From the NCBI GenBank assembly GCA_015061115.1, contig SUXE01000007.1, positions 57,132 to 121,131 of the forward strand: a stretch of 64,000 nt of DNA, read 5' to 3'. Origin of the DNA: Bacteroidales bacterium (GTDB taxonomy: Bacteria > Bacteroidota > Bacteroidia > Bacteroidales > Paludibacteraceae). Every line of letters starts with the position of its first letter. Positions within the stretch are counted from its first letter, which is position 1. The position numbers and the translations under genes were made by a program. This document shows positions 46,603 to 55,051 of the stretch, one piece after another. The notes below the pieces were generated by a model, which did not search any database, had not been told where the DNA came from, and worked only from the letters and a program-made list of their open reading frames with translations.

Positions 46603-47154
46603 TTAATCTAGGGATTCAGGCTCTTCCTCATCTTGACTTTCTGGTGTTGAGGCATCGAAAGTTAGAAAGATCTCTAGAAAAGCAGTTTCTCTGAAGAAAT
46701 AGTTTGGATCGTCAATTAGTTTGTCTTCCATAAAATGGAAACCCCAATTGGCGTATTCTTCCATGGTTTGCATGAGCATATCTACCGCTTTGCGTGATGT
46801 TATTTCTCCTTTTTCCAATGCGATGAAGTCGATATCAGTACGTGCTATCAATGCGGTGAAAATAAATTCTCTAAGTTTGGGGTAGGCTTTTCTTCCTTTG
46901 ACGGAGTTTAAATTTCCCCAAAATTGTATAGGTTGACCGAATGTTTTGCGTTTTTGTGCATCCTCATTCAGTTTGCGTCTTTGATTGGAATATAGTCCGA
47001 TGAAAAATGCAACAATGAAAATTTCATAACCACCTCCATATATTTTGCCACGATCTTCACGAAGATTTGTTGCACCACGACCATAGTCGCAAAAATTTTT
47101 TATGATGTTATCTTCGTATCTTTTTTCCCATTGAGGGTTACGTGTAGCCCACAT
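46603..47154 (-). CDS. Uncharacterised 183-residue protein, small partner of a two-gene unit
   Basis: I do not recognise this family. The protein opens with an Arg/Trp-rich segment (MWATRNPQWEKRYEDNIIKN). A conserved-looking core follows (GKIYGGGYEIFIVAFFIGLY, then QRRKL and FGQPIQFWGN). After that comes a helical part, and an acidic tail (PESQDEEEPESLD). The core helix EIFIVAFFIGLYS is hydrophobic but short and flanked by charges, so a soluble protein is more likely than a membrane one. It lies 58 nt downstream of the 682-residue gene on the same strand and is AT-rich in the same way, so the two form a unit. Confidence 0.75.
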   Translation of the reverse strand: MWATRNPQWEKRYEDNIIKNFCDYGRGATNLREDRGKIYGGGYEIFIVAFFIGLYSNQRRKLNEDAQKRKTFGQPIQFWGNLNSVKGRKAYPKLREFIFTALIARTDIDFIALEKGEITSRKAVDMLMQTMEEYANWGFHFMEDKLIDDPNYFFRETAFLEIFLTFDASTPESQDEEEPESLD

Positions 47155-47212
47155 GTCATTATATTTTGAATCTTAGAAAATAGGATGTCACAAATTAGTA
47201 TATCTATATAAA

Positions 47213-49261
47213 TCATAAACTACTATAATCATCTGTTAATTTTTTTAACTTAATAATATCAACTTCATATTCATCATACAATTTCTTTTCATATCTTTCC
47301 TTGTACCAAACGCTAATTAACTTTTGGGGGTTCCATGCATTAAATCCCAAACCAAAGACAAAATATGGAGCACATGCTATAAGTGCTGCTATTATCCATG
47401 TATACGGTTCCATTTTATCCCATCCATACAGACAGATGCATCCGATTATTATAATTAGTACTATAAACATTATTGTGAATGGTACCCACTTTAATTTTTT
47501 TATTCTATTTCCTACTTTTTTATCTGCTTTATTTTTTCTTTTGTTTATATCATCTATTTGATCTTTGATTCTATTTTTTTCTTTTAATTTAGATTCATTT
47601 AATAGATTTGACAATTGATTTTTTTCAAATTCTTTTTGTTTAATCTGATCGTTTTTTTTTGTTTCTAAATCTGTTTTTTCTTGATTTTTCTTCTCTACTT
47701 CTTTTTGTAATCTTTCATTTTCTTCTTTTTGTTCTTCTGCTTTTCGACGTTCCATTTCTCTTTCTCGAAGATATCGTTCTGTGTCGGCCATAGTAATAGT
47801 TTCTAGCGTCTCATCAATGTTTAAATCCGAAACTTCTTCTGGTTTTCTCACTTTTGTCCTCAGTTCTGCTAATTCTGCAATAATAATCTCTTCGGATTTT
47901 GCTTTTTCTGCAATTTCTTGTTTTATTTTTTCATATTCTTGAGATACAGAACCGACGATTTGCGTTGATAAAACAATTTGAGCTTTGGTGACAATATTAA
48001 ATGATTTTGGATATTTATCTCCACCAAAACCTTTATTTAATTTAAACCATAATTTATTAGTGATATAATCTAATGTTGTCGCTAAAGGAACGTTTCCATT
48101 CTGCTTTATCCCAGGATGAAATGCTACAGCCATAGTTGTTGAATTACCAGTTAGTAAAATGCACTTTGATTTTTCAAATCCTGATACGTTATCTTTTCTA
48201 ATCATACTTACATAATTCAACAATTTTAAGCTCCAGTCAATATTTCGTTGAGGTAAATCGTTAGAAAGATTATTCAGATTTTCATCATAATAGATGTTGT
48301 AATTAGAATTTGTCTTAAAAAGATTATCTCCATTTTCTTCAAATATAGAATTTTTTTTCAATAAGTTATAAAATGCTACTTTTTTTGAGATTACATCTGT
48401 TTTATGTTCGCATCCTTGTACTATGAATGTCATTGCGATATTTGAGTAATCTAAGTTGTCTTTACCGTCAACAATTCTTTCTGCGATATTAAAGAATTTA
48501 TCAATTTCGTACTTTACCAAATCAAAATACATGATTTTTATTAGTTGTTTGTGTGCTTTTTGGTTTATTTCTTTAACTAACTCGAAGAAATCGTTAAATA
48601 ATTGTTGATATAATTCTCCATTGTATCCAGCCATATGAAACAATATTTCCTGCTCAACAAAAACTATAAATTCATCATTCCAACTTCCTATTTCATTTAG
48701 ATTGTCATTATACTGAATACCAGTGTATAAGACAACACCTTCCTTTATCGTTTTTAAGAGTGCAGACAATTTGGGATCGTTTTGCGTTTCAATAATAAAA
48801 GAACTAATATAATTGCCGTATTTAACATCATTTTCATCTATAAGGAACCCACAAAATGATTGAAATAGATTTTCTTTGTCTTCATTTGTTAATTTATTTG
48901 ATGTTTTTTTTTCTACATAAGAGACCAATTCTAAAAAAACAACTTCATGGCTAGTCTCTATTTTTTTAATTTCTTGATCATTCACCTTTTGAAGCGTATT
49001 GTCTTCTTTTGGGTAATATTTATAATTATCTTTTCGACAAATTTTTTTCAAGATGGTTTCCACTACATATTCTGGTATTTTGAATTCAAATTCGTCCTTC
49101 AAAATATTTTTTATTTGTGTTGGGGTACAAACTGTTAGATGATTATTATATATTATGCTTTTGGCAAATTCGCATAAGATTGTCATGACATCACTACGAC
49201 CTTCATTGTAAAGGTTTCTGAATAGAGCTAATGATGCAATTCTTCTTTTGTTATTGTCCAT
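47213..49261 (-). CDS. Uncharacterised 682-residue protein: possible degenerate PIN-like core, coiled coil, two C-terminal TM helices
   Basis: No family recognised with confidence. Residues 1-85 look like a winged-helix or small helical domain (NLYNEGRSDVMTILCEFAKS). Residues about 195-385 contain FIVFVEQEILFHMAGYNGEL and later KCILLTGNSTTMAVAFHP. These are spaced like the first and last strands of large PIN-like nucleases, but the usual first Asp is replaced (VEQE in place of LDTN-type), so activity is doubtful. Residues about 440-590 are a Lys/Glu/Gln coiled coil (REREMERRKAEEQKEENE). Two membrane helices follow (about 592-613 and 620-641) and a charged 40-residue tail. The gene is very AT-rich against its neighbours, a sign of transfer. 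Confidence 0.8.
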   Translation of the reverse strand: MDNNKRRIASLALFRNLYNEGRSDVMTILCEFAKSIIYNNHLTVCTPTQIKNILKDEFEFKIPEYVVETILKKICRKDNYKYYPKEDNTLQKVNDQEIKKIETSHEVVFLELVSYVEKKTSNKLTNEDKENLFQSFCGFLIDENDVKYGNYISSFIIETQNDPKLSALLKTIKEGVVLYTGIQYNDNLNEIGSWNDEFIVFVEQEILFHMAGYNGELYQQLFNDFFELVKEINQKAHKQLIKIMYFDLVKYEIDKFFNIAERIVDGKDNLDYSNIAMTFIVQGCEHKTDVISKKVAFYNLLKKNSIFEENGDNLFKTNSNYNIYYDENLNNLSNDLPQRNIDWSLKLLNYVSMIRKDNVSGFEKSKCILLTGNSTTMAVAFHPGIKQNGNVPLATTLDYITNKLWFKLNKGFGGDKYPKSFNIVTKAQIVLSTQIVGSVSQEYEKIKQEIAEKAKSEEIIIAELAELRTKVRKPEEVSDLNIDETLETITMADTERYLREREMERRKAEEQKEENERLQKEVEKKNQEKTDLETKKNDQIKQKEFEKNQLSNLLNESKLKEKNRIKDQIDDINKRKNKADKKVGNRIKKLKWVPFTIMFIVLIIIIGCICLYGWDKMEPYTWIIAALIACAPYFVFGLGFNAWNPQKLISVWYKERYEKKLYDEYEVDIIKLKKLTDDYSSL

Positions 49262-49670
49262 AATTTTTGTCTGTTGAAATTAATTTCTATTTGTTGATTG
49301 AATTTGTTTTCTAGATATGCATTTCTTTTAATCGCATGGATAAATATTTTTGTTTTTAGATATGCATACTTATACTATGCAAATTTCATATAATTTTTCG
49401 AATTTCACAAGCAAATTTTTAGAGAATCAAATAAATGAGATGCGGTGTAATTTGCTCAGAACTCTTCAAATTTGAATTTAGCTGAATTATCTATTATTGC
49501 GGATGCTTTCTGCTTAGAAAGAGAATTTAAACGTTTTTCACTATTCCTTCTCTGCTATTTTATATTTAATTAACAATTCCTCTCAAAAAAATAATTGGTT
49601 TTGTTTGGATTTAAAAATATTTTGTGTAATTTTGACACGAAGTTAAAAAGAAACCAAAAATCGAAGAGTT
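49262..49670. other. AT-rich spacer between the two-gene unit and pncB
   Basis: No gene seen. It contains an 11-bp direct repeat TAGATATGCAT at 49312-49322 and 49357-49367, start to start 45 bp. The second copy runs into TGCATACTTATACTATGCA, an imperfect palindrome (49363-49381). Their place upstream of the minus-strand unit fits an operator. The right end carries the pncB promoter. Confidence 0.5.
49604..49634 (+). promoter_or_regulatory. Consensus promoter of pncB
   Basis: TTTG (49604-49607), exactly 19 nt, TAATTTTG (49627-49634). Full match to the Bacteroidetes consensus; start near 49641, leader about 30 nt. Confidence 0.8.
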
Positions 49671-50918
49671 ATGAATACAATAATTACATCTCTACTGGAG
49701 ACAGATCTTTACAAGTTCTCTATGGGTCAGGCTATTTTCCACCAGTTCCCAGGATATAAGACTACCTGGACTTTCAAATGCCGTAACAAGGATGTGAAAT
49801 TCACTCCTGAAATGGTGGAGGAAATCAAACGTCAGTTGCAGGCTTACTGTAATCTCCGCTTCACTGAGAGTGAATTGGAGTACTTGAGATGCATCGGCGC
49901 AAGAAAGGATGAAAATGGTAATATCGTCAAGAAGGGCTGGATTAAAGGTTCTTATGTTGACTTCTTACGTATATGGCGTCCAAGATTCGAGGATTTCATA
50001 ATCAACGACCAGGCTGAATGTGGATTGAATATTGAGGCGTGTGGCACTTGGCTTAACACTAGTATGTATGAGATTCCTACTCTTGCTATCGTCAATGAGG
50101 TATATTTCCGCATGGCTTACGACTATGAGGAACTTAAAAAACAATTCTGTCGCAAGCTTGATGAGAAAGTGAATCTTTTGGAGCAGGATATATATGAACT
50201 TGGAGCATTCTCTGAATTTGGCCTCCGTCGCAGATTGTCTGCCGAGTGCCAGGAGATGGCTGTGATGGCTTTGAAAAATGCGAAGATGAACAACAAATCT
50301 ATCTTCGTGGGTACAAGCAACGTCTACCTAGCTCGCAAATATAATCTTATCCCTGTGGGTACTATGGCTCACGAGTGGATCATGTGCGTAGGTCAGGGCA
50401 ATAGAGCTGTCAATCCTGCTTATTCAAATCTTTACGCTCTACGCTCTTGGGTGACTGAATATAAGGTGCAGAACGGAACGGCTCTTACTGATGCGATCAC
50501 AACTGATTGTTTCTTGCGTGATTTCGATGAGGAGTTCGCTACTGTGTTCAGCGGTGTTCGTCACGATTCTGGTGATCCGTTCGCATGGGGCGACAAGATG
50601 ATCGCTCACTATCAGAAGCTTGGCATCGACCCTACTACAAAGACTCTTCTCTTTAGCGACAGCTTGAATTTTGAGAAGGCTACAAAGCTAAAGAAGTATT
50701 TCGAGGGCAGGGCAAAGACTGCTTTCGGTATCGGTACATTCATTGCCAATGACACTGATGTGCCACCGCTAAATATCGTGATGAAGACTACTTTATGTAA
50801 TGGTGGCGACGTTGCAAAGATTTCTGACACTCCTGGTAAGGGTATGTGCAAGAATCCTGACTATGTCGACTATTTGCAAAGAGCCATCGACTGGAGAATG
50901 AACCACGCTGAAATGTGA
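49671..50918 (+). CDS. pncB: Nicotinate phosphoribosyltransferase
   Basis: First step of the Preiss-Handler pathway: nicotinate plus PRPP gives nicotinate mononucleotide. The 415-residue protein has the family opening LLETDLYKFSMGQAIFHQFP. Other landmarks are EFGLRRRLSAECQEMAVMAL, GTSNVYLARKYNLIPVGTMAHEW read in parts (the active-site His region), and FSGVRHDSGDPFAWGDKMI. All conserved blocks are intact. It begins an NAD salvage cluster with the NUDIX gene 25 nt downstream and the NadE-PncA fusion after it. Confidence 0.96.
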   Translation: MNTIITSLLETDLYKFSMGQAIFHQFPGYKTTWTFKCRNKDVKFTPEMVEEIKRQLQAYCNLRFTESELEYLRCIGARKDENGNIVKKGWIKGSYVDFLRIWRPRFEDFIINDQAECGLNIEACGTWLNTSMYEIPTLAIVNEVYFRMAYDYEELKKQFCRKLDEKVNLLEQDIYELGAFSEFGLRRRLSAECQEMAVMALKNAKMNNKSIFVGTSNVYLARKYNLIPVGTMAHEWIMCVGQGNRAVNPAYSNLYALRSWVTEYKVQNGTALTDAITTDCFLRDFDEEFATVFSGVRHDSGDPFAWGDKMIAHYQKLGIDPTTKTLLFSDSLNFEKATKLKKYFEGRAKTAFGIGTFIANDTDVPPLNIVMKTTLCNGGDVAKISDTPGKGMCKNPDYVDYLQRAIDWRMNHAEM

Positions 50919-50943
50919 TTGATAACCAATTAATTTGAATGGT

Positions 50944-51486
50944 ATGAACAATTGGCAGATAAAAGAGAGGGAAGTGGTGATGAAAACACCAATCGGAAGC
51001 TTTGTGACAACAAAGAAGATTGATCCGAGTGGTGTGGAACGCAAATATATATCTATGAATTGCCCCGACTGGGTATGTGCTGTGGTCCAGCTTGGAGCTG
51101 GTTCTGATGATTTCATGATGGTCAAGCAATTCCGTCACGGCATCAACAGAGAAATCACAGAGTTCCCTTCTGGCATGGTAGACGGTGGTGAGAAGGCGAT
51201 CGACGCTCTCTATCGTGAGCTGGATGAGGAGTTGGGTATCAAGAAAGAGAATGTCGTCAAACTGGAGCAACTTTATACTGGTAGCCCTAATCCTGCTTTC
51301 ATGGAGAATAGGATGACTTGCTACTATGTGGTGGTGGATGGCTACGGCAAAAACAATCCTGACGATGATGAGTTTCTTGAAACTGAGATCGTGAAGAGGG
51401 CAGACATGGATGCGATTGTCAGACAGGATGATTTTGGTTTGATGATGAGGCTTGCTTGGGAGATGTTCGAAAAAATTAAGAGTTAA
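50944..51486 (+). CDS. NUDIX hydrolase, ADP-ribose pyrophosphatase-like
   Basis: Hydrolyses nucleoside diphosphate derivatives, with ADP-ribose the likely substrate given its NAD-salvage neighbours. The 180-residue protein has an intact Nudix box beginning GMVDGGEKAIDALYREL and continuing DEELGI (GX5EX7REUXEEXGU pattern with Arg-Glu and Glu-Glu). Start taken at ATG 50944; a TTG three codons earlier is less likely. A downstream GSPNPAFMENRM is typical of the ADP-ribose branch. It may clear ADP-ribose released by NAD turnover. Confidence 0.88.
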   Translation: MNNWQIKEREVVMKTPIGSFVTTKKIDPSGVERKYISMNCPDWVCAVVQLGAGSDDFMMVKQFRHGINREITEFPSGMVDGGEKAIDALYRELDEELGIKKENVVKLEQLYTGSPNPAFMENRMTCYYVVVDGYGKNNPDDDEFLETEIVKRADMDAIVRQDDFGLMMRLAWEMFEKIKS

Positions 51487-51547
51487 GAATTAAGAGTTAA
51501 GAATGACTGTACTCTAATAGGAACCAGTAAATTAGGAGGAAAAGATT

Positions 51548-52798
51548 ATGAGAACACTTAAAGAACAGATGGTAGCCTGGATCAAGGACTACTTCGCAAA
51601 GAATGGTGACGAGAATACAAAAGCACTTATAGGTATCAGTGGAGGAAAGGACAGTACTGTAGTGGCTGCGGCATGTGTTGCTGCTTTGGGTAAGGATCGT
51701 GTGGTAGGTGTGATGATGCCTAACGGTGTTCAGACGGATATCAATGATTCTAAACGAGTTTGTGAGTTTTTGGGTATTAAAAACTATGAGGTGAATATCA
51801 AGGGTGCTTACGATGCTCTTGCTCAGGAGATAACTGCAAAAACGGCTGGTGAGGCTACTCCTCAATTCAAGACAAACACTCCTTCTCGTTTGAGAATGGC
51901 CACTTTATATGGTGTGGCAGCGATTATTGGTAATTGCAGAATCAGTAATAATGGCAATAAGAGCGAGCGTCTCATGGGATATTTCACTATCTGGGGCGAC
52001 GGTGCTGGTGATTTTGCTCCGTTGGCTAATCTGTATGTCAGCGACGTGGTGAGATTGGGAATTGAGTTGGGCTTGCCTGAGGATTTGGTGAAGAAAGCTC
52101 CTAGTGATGGAATGTGTGGTATGACTGATGAGGATAACCTTGGTTTCACATACGCTGAGGTGGAGAAGGTTGCAAGAGGTTTCTACGACGACGTGAATCC
52201 AGAGACAGCTAAGAAGATACAGAACAAGATCAATGGTATGAGCTGGAAATGCAAACTTCTTAATCTTCCATGTTTTGTGCCTGATCAGAAAGTTTTGGCA
52301 ATTATCGACGCGCAAAAAGACTTCATCGATGGTAGTTTAGGTGTCGGCCTCGACAAGTGGGAAAAGGCTAAAGCTGCCATAATCGAGTTGATGAAGAAAG
52401 AAAAATACGACAGCATCGTCTACACTAAGGACTGGCATCCAGCAAACCACTGCTCTTTCAAAGCCCAGGGTGGACCATGGCCTGACCACTGTGTGGCTGG
52501 AGGAAAAGGTGCGGACGTTGATCCTGATCTGCTTGCCATTCAGATTCCAAGCGTCACATTGAACAAGGGCTGCAATCCGAATGTTGAGGAGTATGGAATA
52601 GATGTGTTGCCAAACGTCGACAATGTGAAAGAACTTCATTTGGTAGGCCTATGCTACGACTATTGCGTACAAAGTTGTGCGAAGGAGACAGCCAAGACTC
52701 ATCCGAATACAAAGATCGTGGTTAAGAAAGCAGGAACTGTCGCTATCGACGAGAATGCAAAGATCGATTGGGAAGGTTTGACAATAAGTGTGGAATGA
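51548..52798 (+). CDS. Fused NAD synthetase / nicotinamidase
   Basis: One 416-residue chain carries two NAD-salvage enzymes. Residues 1-240 are ammonia-dependent NAD synthetase (NadE): PP-loop SGGKDS at 31-36, MMPNGVQTDINDS, and GDFAPLANLYVSDVVRLG. Residues about 247-416 are a nicotinamidase (PncA) of the isochorismatase fold. The triad is Asp254 (IIDAQKDF), Lys340 (LNKG) and Cys373 (YDYCV). The metal ligands are Asp295, His297 and His314 (DWHP...PDHC). Both halves look complete. With pncB it covers nicotinamide to NAD except for NadD. The reading frame runs straight through the joint, so this is a real fusion and not a frameshift artefact. Confidence 0.9.
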   Translation: MRTLKEQMVAWIKDYFAKNGDENTKALIGISGGKDSTVVAAACVAALGKDRVVGVMMPNGVQTDINDSKRVCEFLGIKNYEVNIKGAYDALAQEITAKTAGEATPQFKTNTPSRLRMATLYGVAAIIGNCRISNNGNKSERLMGYFTIWGDGAGDFAPLANLYVSDVVRLGIELGLPEDLVKKAPSDGMCGMTDEDNLGFTYAEVEKVARGFYDDVNPETAKKIQNKINGMSWKCKLLNLPCFVPDQKVLAIIDAQKDFIDGSLGVGLDKWEKAKAAIIELMKKEKYDSIVYTKDWHPANHCSFKAQGGPWPDHCVAGGKGADVDPDLLAIQIPSVTLNKGCNPNVEEYGIDVLPNVDNVKELHLVGLCYDYCVQSCAKETAKTHPNTKIVVKKAGTVAIDENAKIDWEGLTISVE

Positions 52799-52848
52799 TA
52801 AAAGTATGGGCAAACATAAGGATTTGCCTTTACGGATGTTAATATTAG

Positions 52849-52879
52849 AGACGTGGAAATTTGCTCCACGTCTTTTTTA
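52849..52879 (+). terminator. Terminator after the NAD salvage cluster (AGACGTGG-type hairpin)
   Basis: AGACGTGGA (52849-52857) pairs with TCCACGTCT (52865-52873), followed by TTTTTT. Same stem core as the terminators at 8133 and 42607. Confidence 0.85.
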
Positions 52880-53020
52880 TTTTGGAAAATAGAATTGTTC
52901 GCTCCTACGTCTTATGAATAAACTTAATGCAAAAATCAGATCAATGCCGATTGAACAGTTTTTTCTGCTCGTGATTATATTTATTTCCAACAAAAATGCA
53001 ATTTGTTGGATTCTATTTCC

Positions 53021-53028
53021 TATTTTTG
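53021..53028 (+). promoter_or_regulatory. Putative -7 box of the OmpA lipoprotein gene
   Basis: TATTTTTG is an exact match to the -7 core, about 40 nt before the start codons. A TTTG at 53002 is too close (15 nt) to count as a good -33 box. Confidence 0.5.
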
Positions 53029-53066
53029 TAGCAACAAAGAATTAGAAGAACTTAATAATTACAATG

Positions 53067-53996
53067 ATGAGAAAAATTTTGTATTTTTTTCTATCCGCTT
53101 CTCTTTTTTGCTCATGTGTGCCAAAGAAGAAGTTCGTTGAACTAAGCGAAGAACTTGATGATTGCTATAAGGCAAAACAGGCAGGTGTTAAGACAATGGC
53201 TGAGAACAAGCAGACTATTGCTGATCTTGAATCCAATAAAAAGTATTTGCAGGATGCAATCGACGCTTTGGCTAAAGATACTTTGGCTAAGGGTAAATTG
53301 TTGTCGCAGAACAAGACTGATCTTGAAAGCCTAAGAAATCTTAATAAGAAACTTGCTGATCAGCTTAAGAATTCTCGTAGTGAGAGTGAGGTTAAGGCTT
53401 TGTTGAACCAGCTTCAGACTATGCAGAACAAACTTGCTTCTCGTGAAGACAGCCTTTCTGCTAAAGAGAAGGAGATGCAGAAACTTACAGCTATGATCAA
53501 CCGTCAGGACTCTTTGATGAAGAGTTTGAAGAAGAAAGTGAGCGACGCGTTGACTAACTTCGAAGGTAAGGGATTGTCTGTTGTAAACAAGAATGGACGT
53601 GTCTATGTCTCTATGGATGAGAAGTTGCTATTCAAGTCTGGTAGCTATGACGTTGATTCTAAGGGTATTCAGGCTCTTAACAGCATCGGTGACTTCCTTG
53701 TAGAGAATAAGGATATCCATGTTGTGATAGAGGGCCACACAGATAACGTGCCATACACAGGTAACGGATATTTGCTAGACAACTGGGATTTGTCTGTTAA
53801 GCGTGCCACTGCTATCGTGCGTGCTCTAATCGGCAACAAGAATATCGATCCTGCACGTATCACTGCCAGCGGTCGTGCTGAGTATGTTCCTCTTGATCCA
53901 GCCGACACTAAGGAGGCTCGTCAGAAGAACCGTCGTACAGAGATCATCTTGAGTCCAAACATGGATGAGTTGATGAAAGCTCTTTCTGGTGAATAA
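53067..53996 (+). CDS. OmpA-family peptidoglycan-binding lipoprotein
   Basis: Links the outer membrane to peptidoglycan. The lipoprotein signal ends LFCSC with the modified Cys at about residue 17. A long coiled coil follows (about residues 30-165, with LNQLQTMQNKLASREDSLSA). The C-terminal OmpA domain is VVIEGHTDNVPYTGNGYLLD, LSVKRATAIVRALI and GRAEYVPLDPADTKEARQKN, with the NRRTEI end that binds diaminopimelate. ATG 53064 directly precedes ATG 53067; either may serve. The strong terminator at 54021-54053 closes it. Confidence 0.93.
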   Translation: MRKILYFFLSASLFCSCVPKKKFVELSEELDDCYKAKQAGVKTMAENKQTIADLESNKKYLQDAIDALAKDTLAKGKLLSQNKTDLESLRNLNKKLADQLKNSRSESEVKALLNQLQTMQNKLASREDSLSAKEKEMQKLTAMINRQDSLMKSLKKKVSDALTNFEGKGLSVVNKNGRVYVSMDEKLLFKSGSYDVDSKGIQALNSIGDFLVENKDIHVVIEGHTDNVPYTGNGYLLDNWDLSVKRATAIVRALIGNKNIDPARITASGRAEYVPLDPADTKEARQKNRRTEIILSPNMDELMKALSGE

Positions 53997-54020
53997 AATT
54001 GATATATTTATTTTATGATA

Positions 54021-54053
54021 GCAGGGAGTGACTTTTGCTCCCTGCATTTTTTG
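54021..54053 (+). terminator. Terminator after the OmpA lipoprotein gene
   Basis: GCAGGGAG (54021-54028) pairs with CTCCCTGC (54038-54045), followed by ATTTTTTG. An ATG at 54035 lies inside this hairpin, which argues for the next ATG (54059) as the start of the GSCFA gene. Confidence 0.85.
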
Positions 54054-54058
54054 CATAT

Positions 54059-55051
54059 ATGGATTTTCGTACTTTGATGAATATCAAGCCGTTTGCTAAA
54101 AAGATGACCTATGACAGTAAGGTTGTCTCTCTCGGTTCTTGTTTCTCCACAGAGATGGGCAATCGTCTGCTTGATCGCAAATACGATGTGTTGCTTAATC
54201 CCCTTGGCATTGCGTTCAATCCGCTTTCGATAGCTATGCAGATTGAGAAATCACTCGATCTTGATTATTTCAATGAGGATGATTTCTTCTGTCGCGACGG
54301 AATATGGCGCAGCTTTCTCCTTCACAGTGATTTTTCAGGAGAATTGCAGAAGACAATTCTTAATGCCAACAACGCACTCCGTGATGCAAACGAATATTTG
54401 AAGACTGCTGATTTCATTCTTCTCACGTTTGGCTCCGCTTTCGTTTATCGCCATAAGGAACAGAACTTCGTGGTGGCAAACTGCCACAAGGAAGACGCTG
54501 GTGTTTTCAAGCGTGAGTTGTTGACTGTGGATGAGATCACTTCCGTCTACAAAAAACTTATTGATAGGATTGCAGATACAAATCCTGATGCCAGTATTGT
54601 GATGACGGTGAGCCCGATCAGACATTTGCGTGATGGGTTGGATGAAAATAGTCTGAGCAAGGCGACGTTGCGTCTGGCTATCAATGAACTTGTGAAACAG
54701 TACAAAGAGAGGGTTGAGTATTTTCCGTCATACGAAATCATGATGGATGATTTGCGTGATTATCGTTTCTATGCAGAGGATATGCTTCATCCGTCGTCTG
54801 TGGCGGTGGATTATATATTTGAGAAATTCTCTGAGACGACGATGTCTGCAGATCAGATTGCTTTGATGAGACGTGTGGAAAAGATAATGGATGGAGTCAA
54901 CCATCGTATGTCTGATCCCCAAAGTGCGAACTCCAAACAGTTCGCCGCCAAACTGATTATGAATATGAATGAGTTGACTGGCAAATATCACGTCGACTTC
55001 AAGAGAGAGAAATTGGATTTAATTAACAGATGTGGACTTGAAATGGTATGA
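54059..55051 (+). CDS. GSCFA-domain protein
   Basis: A 330-residue protein of the GSCFA family, named after its N-terminal motif, here VVSLGSCFSTEMGNRL. GSCFA proteins are related to SGNH/GDSL esterases. The catalytic-type Ser is in GSCFS, and the late block YFAEDMLHPSSVAV (read here as YRFYAEDMLHPSSVAVDY) supplies the Asp/His pair. Substrate unknown. I use ATG 54059 since the first in-frame ATG lies inside the preceding terminator. The stop overlaps the next start as ATGA. Confidence 0.88.
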   Translation: MDFRTLMNIKPFAKKMTYDSKVVSLGSCFSTEMGNRLLDRKYDVLLNPLGIAFNPLSIAMQIEKSLDLDYFNEDDFFCRDGIWRSFLLHSDFSGELQKTILNANNALRDANEYLKTADFILLTFGSAFVYRHKEQNFVVANCHKEDAGVFKRELLTVDEITSVYKKLIDRIADTNPDASIVMTVSPIRHLRDGLDENSLSKATLRLAINELVKQYKERVEYFPSYEIMMDDLRDYRFYAEDMLHPSSVAVDYIFEKFSETTMSADQIALMRRVEKIMDGVNHRMSDPQSANSKQFAAKLIMNMNELTGKYHVDFKREKLDLINRCGLEMV

